In this document: piece by piece, positions 34,617 to 42,081 of the stretch
Numbering within the stretch: the first letter of the stretch is position 1
How the letters are laid out: every line of letters starts with the position of its first letter
NCBI GenBank assembly: GCA_017617145.1
Contig: JAFZWX010000232.1
Coordinates: forward strand, 1-64,000
Source of the DNA: Treponema sp.
Lineage (GTDB): Bacteria > Spirochaetota > Spirochaetia > Treponematales > Treponemataceae
Length of the DNA: 64,000 nt
Direction of reading: 5' to 3'
Position numbers and translations under genes: made by a program
Notes under the pieces: generated by a model
Seen by the model: the letters and a program-made list of their open reading frames with translations, nothing else
Databases searched by the model: none
Told to the model about the DNA's origin: nothing

Positions 34617-35382
34617 CTTCTATGCTATATTGCCTTACAGAAGTTTCTGGAGTCCTGTAAAAAACTGCTTCATAATCAAGAACTTCGCGATCTTTTGCAC
34701 CAATCCAAGGGATATCTTTATGAGAAAACTCTGATAGTTCTTTTGCCGTTTTATTTGAATGTTTTTCCAATTCTGAATCTATAAATTCAAGTTCTTGAGC
34801 AGAAAGCAGTTCCAGATTTGGAAGTTTCAATGGAAGGTACTTTGTCATTTCATGTTTAAAAAACTCTGTTTTAACCTCTGTGATAAGTCCCTCATTCTGC
34901 ATATCACGACTCAGCTTTGCAAAATCAACAGGAGTTGGACCAAAATTATTTTTAATATATGAAAGACCCATCAACTGTTTTTCATATAGTTCATAATAAT
35001 CAAAGTCTATGAAATACAAGAGTTTGTAGATAACTGTCTGCCCCACATTAGGTTTTGCCCCAACCTTCTCAAGAATATATAGAAAAACCTGTTTGAATTT
35101 TTCTATATTGTTTTCCGGGATGCTTATACGGATATCCGGCTTTTCTTCACTAGAAATTGATTTTTGAATATCATACGAAGGCTCTTTTGGAAGCTGATTA
35201 TCAATAATACATGAATAGTCAATCTCAAAAATCTGTGATACTTTTCGAACAACATCCAGGGGCATTTCTACCGCTCCAGTTTCATATTTAATATAAGTCT
35301 GACGAGATATACCAAGTTGTCCAGCCAATTCTTCTTGAGAAAAACCCTTCTGTTCGCGTAATGATTTTATTATATTTTCCAT
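34609..35382 (-). CDS. HTH-XRE plus Panacea (DUF4065) antitoxin
   Basis: A 257-residue two-domain antitoxin. Residues 1-60 are an XRE helix-turn-helix (LREQKGFSQEELAGQLGISRQTYIKYETG). Residues about 95-225 match the Panacea/SocA-like domain (KLLYFIDFDYYELYEKQLMGLSYIKNNFGPTPVDF). Panacea antitoxins neutralise structurally different toxins; here the partner is a RelE-like protein in the coupled downstream gene. The HTH probably represses its own promoter, which has a perfect TTGACA -35 box and places the -10 box 7 nt from the ATG with no Shine-Dalgarno. Confidence 0.82.
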   Translation of the reverse strand: MENIIKSLREQKGFSQEELAGQLGISRQTYIKYETGAVEMPLDVVRKVSQIFEIDYSCIIDNQLPKEPSYDIQKSISSEEKPDIRISIPENNIEKFKQVFLYILEKVGAKPNVGQTVIYKLLYFIDFDYYELYEKQLMGLSYIKNNFGPTPVDFAKLSRDMQNEGLITEVKTEFFKHEMTKYLPLKLPNLELLSAQELEFIDSELEKHSNKTAKELSEFSHKDIPWIGAKDREVLDYEAVFYRTPETSVRQYSIEDD

Positions 35383-35389
35383 AACTCAT

Positions 35390-35418
35390 AATATAATATC
35401 AAATAATTCATATGTCAA
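35390..35418 (-). promoter_or_regulatory. Leaderless promoter of the Panacea toxin-antitoxin operon
   Basis: Minus strand TTGACA (35418-35413), 17-bp spacer, TATATT (35395-35390), then 7 nt to the ATG at 35382. It has the strongest -35 match in the window. Confidence 0.7.
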
Positions 35419-35465
35419 GTTTTAATTACACCTTGATGTAAAGTTTTATATATAATTATTCAAAT

Positions 35466-35482
35466 GTACGAAAAAATCGTAC
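35466..35482. promoter_or_regulatory. Candidate operator: GTACGA inverted repeat
   Basis: GTACGA and TCGTAC with a 5-bp A-rich centre lie between the divergent toxin-antitoxin and superoxide-reductase promoters. The symmetry and spacing suit a dimeric regulator such as an XRE protein. A plausible -10 box for the superoxide-reductase operon is TATAAT at 35521-35526. Confidence 0.4.
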
Positions 35483-35543
35483 GCTTCATTTTTTTTTCAC
35501 ACAATCCGCGTTTTATGGTGTATAATAGTAAAACTAATATATA

Positions 35544-35570
35544 GATTGTCGGGTCAAGCCCGACAATGAC
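35544..35570. repeat. Intergenic palindromic repeat in the sor leader
   Basis: A TTGTCGGGTCAAGCCCGACA copy lies between the likely -10 box and the AGAGGAG ribosome-binding site. It would form a hairpin directly before the ribosome-binding site in the mRNA. Confidence 0.85.
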
Positions 35571-35582
35571 AGAGGAGTCTCT

Positions 35583-35960
35583 ATGGAATTAAAATTCTAC
35601 CGTTGTAAAATATGTGGCAAAATTATTGCTGTTGTAAAAGATACTGGCGTGCCGACAATCTGCTGCGGCCAGGAAATGGAGCAGATTATTCCGGGAACAA
35701 CTGATGCTTCTGTAGAAAAGCATGTTCCTGTAATTACTGTAAATGGAAATGAAGTTGAAGTAAAAGTTGGTTCTGTAGATCATCCTATGGCACCGGAACA
35801 TTATATTGAATGGATTGCACTTAGCACAAAACAGGGAAATCAGCGAAAATGCCTTAAACCGGGCGATGCACCTGTTGCAAAATTTGCACTTGTTGCAGGC
35901 GATGAAGTTGTAAAGGCGTATGCTTACTGCAATTTGCATAGTTTATGGAGTTCAAAATGA
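35583..35960 (+). CDS. dfx: Desulfoferrodoxin (two-iron superoxide reductase)
   Basis: A 125-residue cytoplasmic enzyme reducing superoxide to hydrogen peroxide. The desulforedoxin-type centre I ligands are Cys8, Cys11, Cys27 and Cys28. The catalytic centre II ligands are His47 (in EKHVP), His67 (HPM), His73, Cys116 and His119 (CNLHSLW). AGAGGAG precedes the ATG. It is the first gene of an oxygen-defence operon, with its stop overlapping the rubrerythrin start (ATGA). The peroxide it produces is the substrate of the two rubrerythrins that follow. Confidence 0.93.
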   Translation: MELKFYRCKICGKIIAVVKDTGVPTICCGQEMEQIIPGTTDASVEKHVPVITVNGNEVEVKVGSVDHPMAPEHYIEWIALSTKQGNQRKCLKPGDAPVAKFALVAGDEVVKAYAYCNLHSLWSSK

Positions 35961-36517
35961 GTAAATACACAGGAACAAAAACAGAAAAAAATCTGCTTGC
36001 GGCTTTTGCGGGCGAAAGTCAGGCACGTAATAAATATACTTACTTTTCGCAGATTGCAAAGGACGAAGGCAATGATAAAATTGCAGAAATCTTTACTAAA
36101 ACTGCAAACAACGAAGAAAACCATGCAAAAATGTGGTTCAAAGAGCTTGGCGGCCTGAACAAAACAAACGAAAACCTTTCTGCTGCAGCAGACGGTGAAA
36201 ACTACGAATGGACAGACATGTACGATCAGTTTGCAAAAGAAGCCGAAGAAGAAGGCTTTGCAGACTTAGCTGCAAAATTCCGTGCAGTTGCCGAAATTGA
36301 AAAGCGCCACGAAGAACGCTACCGCTCACTTTTAAAAGATGAAGAATCAAAGGCACAGCTTGCAAACTCAACTGTAAAGGTATGGGAATGCCTTAAGTGC
36401 GGTCACATTGTAACAGGCCCTGCTGCCCCTGAATACTGCCCAACCTGCGGCGAATACAATCAGTATTTTGAAGTTCGCGACGACAACTATGACCTTATTT
36501 TGACTTGGGGTCGTTAA
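35957..36517 (+). CDS. rbr: Rubrerythrin
   Basis: A 186-residue peroxide reductase. The ferritin-like di-iron domain spans residues 1-140 ([42 protein letters not shown]). The C-terminal rubredoxin-like domain has CLKCGH and CPTCGE ligands (about 150-175). It is translationally coupled to desulfoferrodoxin (ATGA) and to the following fusion gene (TAATG). Its sequence is close to the rubrerythrin half of that fusion, implying local duplication. Confidence 0.93.
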   Translation: MSKYTGTKTEKNLLAAFAGESQARNKYTYFSQIAKDEGNDKIAEIFTKTANNEENHAKMWFKELGGLNKTNENLSAAADGENYEWTDMYDQFAKEAEEEGFADLAAKFRAVAEIEKRHEERYRSLLKDEESKAQLANSTVKVWECLKCGHIVTGPAAPEYCPTCGEYNQYFEVRDDNYDLILTWGR

Positions 36518-37752
36518 TGGATACCAAAGCACTATTCAGCTTACAATATGGAGTCTTCATCCTCGGCACACAATCAAACGGCAAAATAAATGCGTGCGTA
36601 ACAAACACATGTATGCAGGTTGCCAATGACCCGGTGCGCATTGCAATTTCTGTAATCAACACTAACCTCACCTGCCAGATGATTAAAGATTCCGGCTTTT
36701 TTACCCTAAGCGTTCTTGATAAAAAAACAACCTTTGAAACAATAAAACGCTTTGGATATCAGAGCGGTAAAAACGTAGACAAGTTCGAAGGCTTTACAGA
36801 TTACTCAATGGATCAGAACGGCTGCCCTTACCTGAGCTCTCAAATCTGCGCGCTCTTTAGTGCAAAAGTAGTTGCCGCCCAGAATCTTGGAACACACACG
36901 CTTTTCACTGCAGAAGTGCTTGATGCAAAAATCACAAGCCGCGAAGAACCAATCACTTATGCTTACTATCAAAGCAATATCAAACCAAAACCGGCAGCTC
37001 CAACTTCAGGAAAAATAGTCGGCTGGCGATGCAAAATCTGCGGTTATGTACACAACAGCCCTGAGCTCCCGGCAGACTTTACATGTCCATTGTGCGGACA
37101 TCCGGCAGAGGATTTTGAACCGATATACGAAACAGTGCAGGCAGCGGAAACAACAACCGCCACACCCCCAGCACCACAAAATGATACAACTGTAAAAAGT
37201 TCACAGGAGGAAAAAATGAACAAATACGCAGGAACACAGACAGAAAAAAACTTACAGGCAGCTTTTGCCGGTGAAAGTCAGGCCAGAAACAAATACACAT
37301 ACTTTGCTTCAACTGCAAAAAAAGAAGGCTACGAACAGATTGCCGCAATTTTTGAAGCAACAGCAAACAACGAAAAAGAACACGCAAAAATGTGGTTCAA
37401 AGAATTGGAAGGAATTGGTACAACAGCTCAGAACCTTGGTGCCGCTGCCGACGGTGAAAATCACGAATGGACCGAAATGTACGAGGATTTTGCAAAGACT
37501 GCCGAAGCAGAAGGCTTCCCTGCTCTTGCCGCAAAATTCCGCGCTGTAGGTGCAATCGAAAAACATCACGAAGAGCGCTACCGTGCACTCCTTAAGAACG
37601 TAGAAACTGCCGCTGTATTCGAAAAGAGCGAAGTTAAAGTATGGGAATGCCGCAACTGTGGACACATCATTGTTGGAACAAAAGCTCCTGAAGTTTGCCC
37701 TGTTTGCGCTCATCCAAAGAGCTACTTTGAAATAAGCGCTGAAAACTACTAA
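36517..37752 (+). CDS. Flavin reductase-rubredoxin-rubrerythrin fusion (HRB-Rbr)
   Basis: A 411-residue fusion. Residues 1-155 form an FMN-binding flavin-reductase-like domain ([20 protein letters not shown]). A rubredoxin follows (about 168-200: CKICGYVH and CPLCGHP). A Thr/Pro-rich linker leads to a complete rubrerythrin (234-411) with its own di-iron and C-terminal rubredoxin (CRNCGH, CPVCAHP). The N-terminal part alone matches high-molecular-weight rubredoxin (Hrb), which passes electrons from NAD(P)H-linked flavin to peroxide- or oxygen-reducing partners. Fusion would wire donor directly to acceptor. An AGGAGG precedes Met234, so a separate rubrerythrin may also be made. A TTG four codons upstream is rejected in favour of the ATG coupled to the previous stop. 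Confidence 0.88.
   Translation: MDTKALFSLQYGVFILGTQSNGKINACVTNTCMQVANDPVRIAISVINTNLTCQMIKDSGFFTLSVLDKKTTFETIKRFGYQSGKNVDKFEGFTDYSMDQNGCPYLSSQICALFSAKVVAAQNLGTHTLFTAEVLDAKITSREEPITYAYYQSNIKPKPAAPTSGKIVGWRCKICGYVHNSPELPADFTCPLCGHPAEDFEPIYETVQAAETTTATPPAPQNDTTVKSSQEEKMNKYAGTQTEKNLQAAFAGESQARNKYTYFASTAKKEGYEQIAAIFEATANNEKEHAKMWFKELEGIGTTAQNLGAAADGENHEWTEMYEDFAKTAEAEGFPALAAKFRAVGAIEKHHEERYRALLKNVETAAVFEKSEVKVWECRNCGHIIVGTKAPEVCPVCAHPKSYFEISAENY
37205..37218 (+). promoter_or_regulatory. Internal ribosome-binding site and start inside the fusion gene
   Basis: A perfect AGGAGG (37205-37210) lies 5 nt before an in-frame ATG (37216). The product from here would be a normal 178-residue rubrerythrin starting [12 protein letters not shown], just like the upstream rubrerythrin start [12 protein letters not shown]. 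Confidence 0.7.
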
Positions 37753-37754
37753 TA

Positions 37755-37815
37755 GATATCCGGGTCAAGCCCGAATATGACACAATCTGTCATTGTCGGG
37801 CTTGACCCGACAATC
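37755..37815. repeat. Inverted pair of intergenic palindromic repeats
   Basis: GATATCCGGGTCAAGCCCGA begins the first copy (37755-37783). The second (37791-37815) is TTGTCGGGCTTGACCCGACA in the opposite orientation. The second copy ends 7 nt before the downstream lipoprotein ATG. Confidence 0.85.
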
Positions 37816-37821
37816 TTTTTT

Positions 37822-38838
37822 ATGCAAAAACGCTTTTTTATTATTTCAACAATCCTATTCGCTCTTCTCTTTACTTCCTGCCTTGCAGATTATTTGAATG
37901 AAAAAATGGGATATAAGGTTCCGGTTACTATAACTTATGTTTCTGAATATGGAAAAACACCCTCTCGAAAAAAAATCAAACCAGGCTCAGTTATTACTTC
38001 GCAGAACTTACCAGAACTAACTGACAGTACAATAGTTTTTTTAGGTTGGTATACAGACAAAGAATATCTAATACCGGCTCAGGAAGATATGACTATTGAT
38101 GACGACCTTGTACTTTATGCTCGCTGGAAATATTATCCTTATGTTGTTAAATATTACCTGCTTGATGTTGATGACATAGGAACTGAATTTAAGTATATTC
38201 CCGAACTCACAGAATATCTTTATTCGGATCCAGGTAATAACCAAATTCCTCTGAGCGAAAAAGATCCTTCAAATGCCGAGTATGAGCATTTTGATAATAT
38301 CTCCTTTCTTACCGATTGCCAGGATAATAAATACACTTGTATAAATTATTATTATTATGACACATATGTAAAACTCCAGAATATTGGAAAATTTTATAAC
38401 AGTCTGCCTTATGATTATGATCATCAATTCGATTACAAGATTAAAATTTCAGACCCAGATAATCTAAATGATATAACATATATTATTTCTGCATTTTCTT
38501 CGAAAGATGAAAAAAAATACTTTGAACTAGATTTATCAAATTGCAATTTTACAGAAATTCCTGATTCTGCATTCTATGATTGTGATGGGCTTACCAACAT
38601 AACAATACCTGACAGTGTGACCAGTATTGGACAAAGCGCATTCTCTAGATGCAGTGGGCTTACAAGCATAACGATACCTGCAGGAATAACCCGCATAGCC
38701 GAATATGCTTTCAGTAATTGTGAACTTTCAACAGTAAATTATCGTGGAAGTGAAACCCAATGGCAATCAATAACGATTGAATCTGGTAATGACAGTCTGA
38801 CTAACGCAACAATAGTCTACAACTATACAGGCAATTAA
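37822..38838 (+). CDS. Lipoprotein with InlB-type B-repeat and BspA-like leucine-rich repeats
   Basis: A 338-residue surface lipoprotein. Signal peptide with lipobox LFTS-C20. Residues about 33-100 form a Listeria-Bacteroides (InlB B) repeat ending GWYTDKEY...LYARW. The C-terminal ~110 residues contain BspA/TpLRR-type LRR_5 repeats (IPDSAFYDCDGLTNITIPDSVTSIGQSAF, then the next copy). Such proteins bind host or neighbouring-cell ligands in treponemes and Bacteroidetes. The ATG at 37822 is chosen for its signal peptide; an in-frame ATG at 37777 would translate the palindromic repeat. No clear Shine-Dalgarno is present. Confidence 0.85.
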   Translation: MQKRFFIISTILFALLFTSCLADYLNEKMGYKVPVTITYVSEYGKTPSRKKIKPGSVITSQNLPELTDSTIVFLGWYTDKEYLIPAQEDMTIDDDLVLYARWKYYPYVVKYYLLDVDDIGTEFKYIPELTEYLYSDPGNNQIPLSEKDPSNAEYEHFDNISFLTDCQDNKYTCINYYYYDTYVKLQNIGKFYNSLPYDYDHQFDYKIKISDPDNLNDITYIISAFSSKDEKKYFELDLSNCNFTEIPDSAFYDCDGLTNITIPDSVTSIGQSAFSRCSGLTSITIPAGITRIAEYAFSNCELSTVNYRGSETQWQSITIESGNDSLTNATIVYNYTGN

Positions 38839-38888
38839 TTTTTTTATTATACCACACCTTCATCCAAAAAGATATAGTAATTTTTTCG

Positions 38889-38916
38889 TTGCAAAGTATT
38901 TTTTTCATGCTATTAT
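38889..38916 (+). promoter_or_regulatory. Promoter of the structured RNA
   Basis: TTGCAA (38889-38894), 16-bp spacer, TATTAT (38911-38916). The predicted start is near 38923. Confidence 0.55.
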
Positions 38917-38922
38917 AAAATT

Positions 38923-39132
38923 GTAACAAGGAACGAGATGAGGACGTACACCGGTTACTTGGTAGGAGGCAAATATGAGGAGTCCGGAAATTTGATAGAG
39001 CGTGGTCAACGCTCAAAGAATATGTAGTACCAGAAAGACCACCAGCCGCTTAGAGCTGGAACAAAATATAGTGCCAGTACTTAGTTTACTGAAAGCACAT
39101 TACGAGCCGGGCAAGACCCGGCCTTTTTTTTT
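38923..39132 (+). ncRNA. Candidate ~210-nt structured non-coding RNA, unassigned family
   Basis: The RNA has its own promoter and a strong intrinsic terminator: GCCGGG (39106-39111), loop CAAGA, CCCGGC (39117-39122), then nine Ts (39124-39132). Internal helices: CCGG-tt-ACT with AGTCCGG (38951 and 38981 region); GAGCGT/ACGCTC (38998-39003 and 39009-39014), whose loop GGTC can pair with GACC at 39037-39040 as a pseudoknot; CCAGC/GCTGG (39042-39046 and 39055-39059); and GTGC-CAGTA with TACTG-AAA-GCAC (39071-39098). TTGGTA (38959-38964) can pair with TACCAG (39028-39033). TAGGAGG plus ATG at 38975 could encode the six-residue peptide MRSPEI. It does not match RNase P, SRP, tmRNA, 6S or any riboswitch consensus I know. 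It occupies most of the gap between the two lipoprotein genes. Confidence 0.65.
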
Positions 39133-39135
39133 GTA

Positions 39136-39162
39136 GATTGCCGCGCTCCGCTCGCAATGACG
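39136..39162. repeat. Variant intergenic palindromic repeat
   Basis: ATTGCCGCGCTCCGCTCGCAATGAC-type element (first 20 bases ATTGCCGCGCTCCGCTCGCA) with ATTGC/GCAAT arms. It keeps the CAATGAC end of the main repeat family but has a different centre. Confidence 0.55.
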
Positions 39163-39185
39163 TAAACAAAAAAATATGCTATAAT
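39157..39185 (+). promoter_or_regulatory. Candidate leaderless promoter of the SGNH lipoprotein gene
   Basis: ATGACG (39157-39162), 17-bp spacer, TATAAT (39180-39185), then 7 nt to the ATG at 39193; no Shine-Dalgarno. Confidence 0.5.
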
Positions 39186-39192
39186 TCCCATT

Positions 39193-40569
39193 ATGAAAAT
39201 CACAATAATAAAATCAACATTAATTATCACTGCTGTCTTTGTAACTGCAATTTCTTTTAGTGGCTGCAGCAAAAAGGAGAAAAAAGTGGAACAAACAACA
39301 CCGGAACAAATGTCAATCGGCGCAAAATATTTACAAAGTCAAAAAAATCAGGAAAATACAGCTTCTGACACACCTAAAGAACCTTCTACAAATGGTCTGG
39401 GCATTCCAGATTCAAAATATGAAGAAATAATCAAAAAAAGTCTTGTTTCAAAAGGCAACAATTACCTTATAAAACAGGTGCTCAATAAAATGCGTGCCGG
39501 TGAAGAAGTAATTGTAAGTGCAATCGGAGGTTCTGTTACAGAAGGTGCCGGACCATCCACCTACACACAAGGCTACGCCTACCAGTTCAAAGACCTCTTT
39601 ATTAAAGAATATGCAGCAGACGCCTCAAATGTAAAATTTGTTCCAGCCGGTATTGGAGGAACACCTTCGCCAATGGGTCTTATCCGCTATCAGAAGGATG
39701 TTGTAGATGCAGGCGGGCGCAACCCGGATCTTTTGATTATTGAATTTGCGGTAAATGACTGGCTCGAATGTTCAAACACACGTGCAATGGAATATCTTGT
39801 TCGTGATGCACTCAAAAACAATACAGCAGTTATCATGCTTTATGCAGCGGCAACTTATACAAACCAGCAGGCTCAAATTAAACCTGTTGCCGATTTTTAC
39901 AACCTTCCGCAAGTTAGCATTAGCGATGGACTTTTGAATTCGGGCGTAAACCAGGAAAAAGATTCAAAGGTATATTATTCCGATTATGTTCACCCTACCC
40001 GCTACGGACACGCATATATGGCAAAATGTCTTATGAATCTTATTTCTGAAATTGATTCTTCGTCAGCTGATGACAAATATGAAATACCTGATGATTATAA
40101 AAACGAAAATGCCTTTAAAAATTTTGCAACGGTATATGCAAATACTCAGGATAAAAAAGTTTCAATTTCAACCGGCGCGTTTAATCAAAAAGACGACGCA
40201 ATTCAAGGATATTCACATGGCGGCAAGTGCTTTCCGGAGAATTGGAGTCGTTCTGTAAACGACCCTTCGACAGGCTCAGGGACCGCAGGGACAACGGATA
40301 ACTCGCCATTCACTATAACACTTACCTGTAAATCGCTCATAATGATTTACAAAAACGCAAACAACGACAGCTTTGGCAAAGCCGATGTTTTTGTTGACGG
40401 CAACCTTAAGCAAACCTATGCGGGTCACGAGGACGGAGGCTGGAACAACTGTATGATTGTTATGCTTATTGACGAACAGACTTCTTCAAAACATACAATT
40501 GAAATTAAGATGGCAGAAGGCGACGAGGACAAGGGATTTACAATATTGGCTTTTGGTTATGCAGAGTAG
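39193..40569 (+). CDS. SGNH/GDSL-type esterase lipoprotein
   Basis: A 458-residue lipoprotein (lipobox SFSG-C25). The SGNH core spans about residues 100-285: nucleophile Ser in IGGSVTEG (near 113), a Gly block in PAGIGGTPS, Asn in FAVNDW (near 188), and Asp/His in SDYVHPTRYG (near 266). A beta-sandwich-like C-terminal domain (about 310-458) may bind carbohydrate. Such enzymes deacetylate plant or bacterial polysaccharides; the substrate is not decidable. A palindromic repeat is translated in frame at 40262-40283 as DPSTGSGT, between the two domains. Expression appears leaderless. Confidence 0.82.
   Translation: MKITIIKSTLIITAVFVTAISFSGCSKKEKKVEQTTPEQMSIGAKYLQSQKNQENTASDTPKEPSTNGLGIPDSKYEEIIKKSLVSKGNNYLIKQVLNKMRAGEEVIVSAIGGSVTEGAGPSTYTQGYAYQFKDLFIKEYAADASNVKFVPAGIGGTPSPMGLIRYQKDVVDAGGRNPDLLIIEFAVNDWLECSNTRAMEYLVRDALKNNTAVIMLYAAATYTNQQAQIKPVADFYNLPQVSISDGLLNSGVNQEKDSKVYYSDYVHPTRYGHAYMAKCLMNLISEIDSSSADDKYEIPDDYKNENAFKNFATVYANTQDKKVSISTGAFNQKDDAIQGYSHGGKCFPENWSRSVNDPSTGSGTAGTTDNSPFTITLTCKSLIMIYKNANNDSFGKADVFVDGNLKQTYAGHEDGGWNNCMIVMLIDEQTSSKHTIEIKMAEGDEDKGFTILAFGYAE
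40262..40283. repeat. In-frame dispersed palindromic repeat in the SGNH gene
   Basis: CCCTTCGACAGGCTCAGGGA encodes PSTGSGT in the linker between catalytic and C-terminal domains. This is the opposite reading orientation to the PEPVEG copies. Confidence 0.8.
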
Positions 40570-40580
40570 ATTGTCTCTGT

Positions 40581-40605
40581 CATTGTCGGGCTTGACCCGA
40601 CAATC
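40581..40605. repeat. Intergenic palindromic repeat downstream of the SGNH gene
   Basis: TTGTCGGGCTTGACCCGACA copy beginning 12 nt after the stop codon. It may act as a transcript-end hairpin, but there is no T tract. Confidence 0.85.
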
Positions 40606-40639
40606 CACTTGTAAAATCCAACTTTATAATGTATCATAA

Positions 40640-40837
<198 letters not shown>

Positions 40838-40861
40838 TCAATTTATTTCAAGAAGGGAACC

Positions 40862-41068
40862 ATGCGGGCAAAAGGCAAATTCATAGTTTTCTTAAGAATA
40901 TTGCTGCTGATTGCGGCTTGCGTTGCTGCAACCATTGTCCTGGTTTTCCCTTTGTGGAAGTTTTCAACCTCTGCACCACGCATTTATACGGCAACAGTAC
41001 TCGTTCTTTGTGCTGCTATAATTATCTATCTTATAGTTAGTAAAATCATTTCAAAAAATCGGAAGTAA
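40862..41068 (+). CDS. Small two-helix membrane protein
   Basis: A 68-residue protein with two hydrophobic helices (about residues 8-30 and 41-60), a basic N-terminus and a Lys/Arg-rich tail. AAGGGA precedes the ATG. It ends 2 nt before the M23 gene, so it is likely co-transcribed with it. No family recognised. Confidence 0.7.
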   Translation: MRAKGKFIVFLRILLLIAACVAATIVLVFPLWKFSTSAPRIYTATVLVLCAAIIIYLIVSKIISKNRK

Positions 41069-41070
41069 TA

Positions 41071-42069
41071 ATGAATCTGAAAAAAAAGATTCTTTCATCA
41101 GTTTTTTTCCTTTATATTTTTGCAATTTCAACCGTAAATCTGTTTTCACAGAATTCAGAAAATCCAATCATTATCAATACAGAGCAACTTCCTGTCCTTG
41201 AACGCCTTAAGACCACAAGAGATAATACTATTTTTACAGAATACAACCGAATTGTCGAAGATAATTACAAGATTTTAAAACTGAACAAACAACCTGATTT
41301 TCTTTTTTTTGTTCACACGCTTACCGAAGACGATAAAGCAGACCTGCATTGGAGCGACTCACAGCTTATTTCCATTGCTTCGCGCTGCAATATTTCTTAC
41401 GACACTTTTGCAACCCTGAATAAAATCAAGTCTTCTACAGACAATCTTATAAATACAAAAATCATTATTCCTACAGTTTCAGGACTTTTTATAAAACGCC
41501 ATGTAAACAACGATTCTTCATCACTGGAGATTCTTTTGCACGAAGAATACGCAGACACAGAATTAACAGTTAACGATTACTTTTTTATTATTGACAACGA
41601 AGAATACATTTTCTTTGCAAACAAACGTTTTTCTCCCACAGAACGCTTTTATTTTGTAGATTCATATCTGGGTCTTCCACTCGAAAAAGGCTCTTTCTGG
41701 ATATCATCAGAATTTGGAAAACGCAAAAATCCTATAAGCGGAGAATGGAAAGACCACAATGGAATAGATCTTGCTGCTCCGGAAGGAACACCTGTATATG
41801 CTGTAAAAGATGGTTATGCCGCATATTGCATTGAAAAGGATGAAACCTTTGGAAATTACATCATTTTGAGTCATGATACAGGAAAAATGACTAGTGTTTA
41901 CGCACATTTATCAAGAATTTGCATAAATCAGTATGATTTTATAAGAAAAGGTGATATAATAGGTTATGTAGGACATACGGGAATGGCGACAGGAGATCAT
42001 CTGCATTTTGAGATTCGCCAGGGCGGGGTTGCTAAGGATCCTCAATCACAGATTGAGATGCTTCATTAA
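41071..42069 (+). CDS. LysM plus M23 peptidoglycan endopeptidase
   Basis: A 332-residue exported protein with a signal peptide (residues 1-26, ending LFS). A LysM-like segment (about 90-140: QLISIASRCNISYDTFATLNKI, IIIPTVSGLFI) precedes the M23 domain (about 210-332). Zinc ligands are in HNGIDLA (near 228) and the second His of GDHLHFE (near 309). Such enzymes cut peptide crosslinks in peptidoglycan or serve as scaffolds in division. It starts 2 nt after the small membrane protein gene and is 12 nt before a PEGA protein gene. Confidence 0.88.
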   Translation: MNLKKKILSSVFFLYIFAISTVNLFSQNSENPIIINTEQLPVLERLKTTRDNTIFTEYNRIVEDNYKILKLNKQPDFLFFVHTLTEDDKADLHWSDSQLISIASRCNISYDTFATLNKIKSSTDNLINTKIIIPTVSGLFIKRHVNNDSSSLEILLHEEYADTELTVNDYFFIIDNEEYIFFANKRFSPTERFYFVDSYLGLPLEKGSFWISSEFGKRKNPISGEWKDHNGIDLAAPEGTPVYAVKDGYAAYCIEKDETFGNYIILSHDTGKMTSVYAHLSRICINQYDFIRKGDIIGYVGHTGMATGDHLHFEIRQGGVAKDPQSQIEMLH

Positions 42070-42081
42070 CAAGGATACCCG

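Noticed and set aside
37777..37821. Start of the leucine-rich-repeat lipoprotein inside the palindromic repeat
   Set aside because: Fifteen residues from the repeat would precede and spoil the signal peptide; the ATG at 37822 gives a normal lipoprotein leader.
38923..39132. RNase P, SRP, tmRNA, 6S RNA or a hammerhead ribozyme
   Set aside because: The conserved cores (for example the RNase P GAGGAAAGTCC and ACAGAA blocks, the SRP GGAAG loop, the hammerhead CTGATGA-GAAA core) are absent despite a superficial GAGGAGTCCGG.
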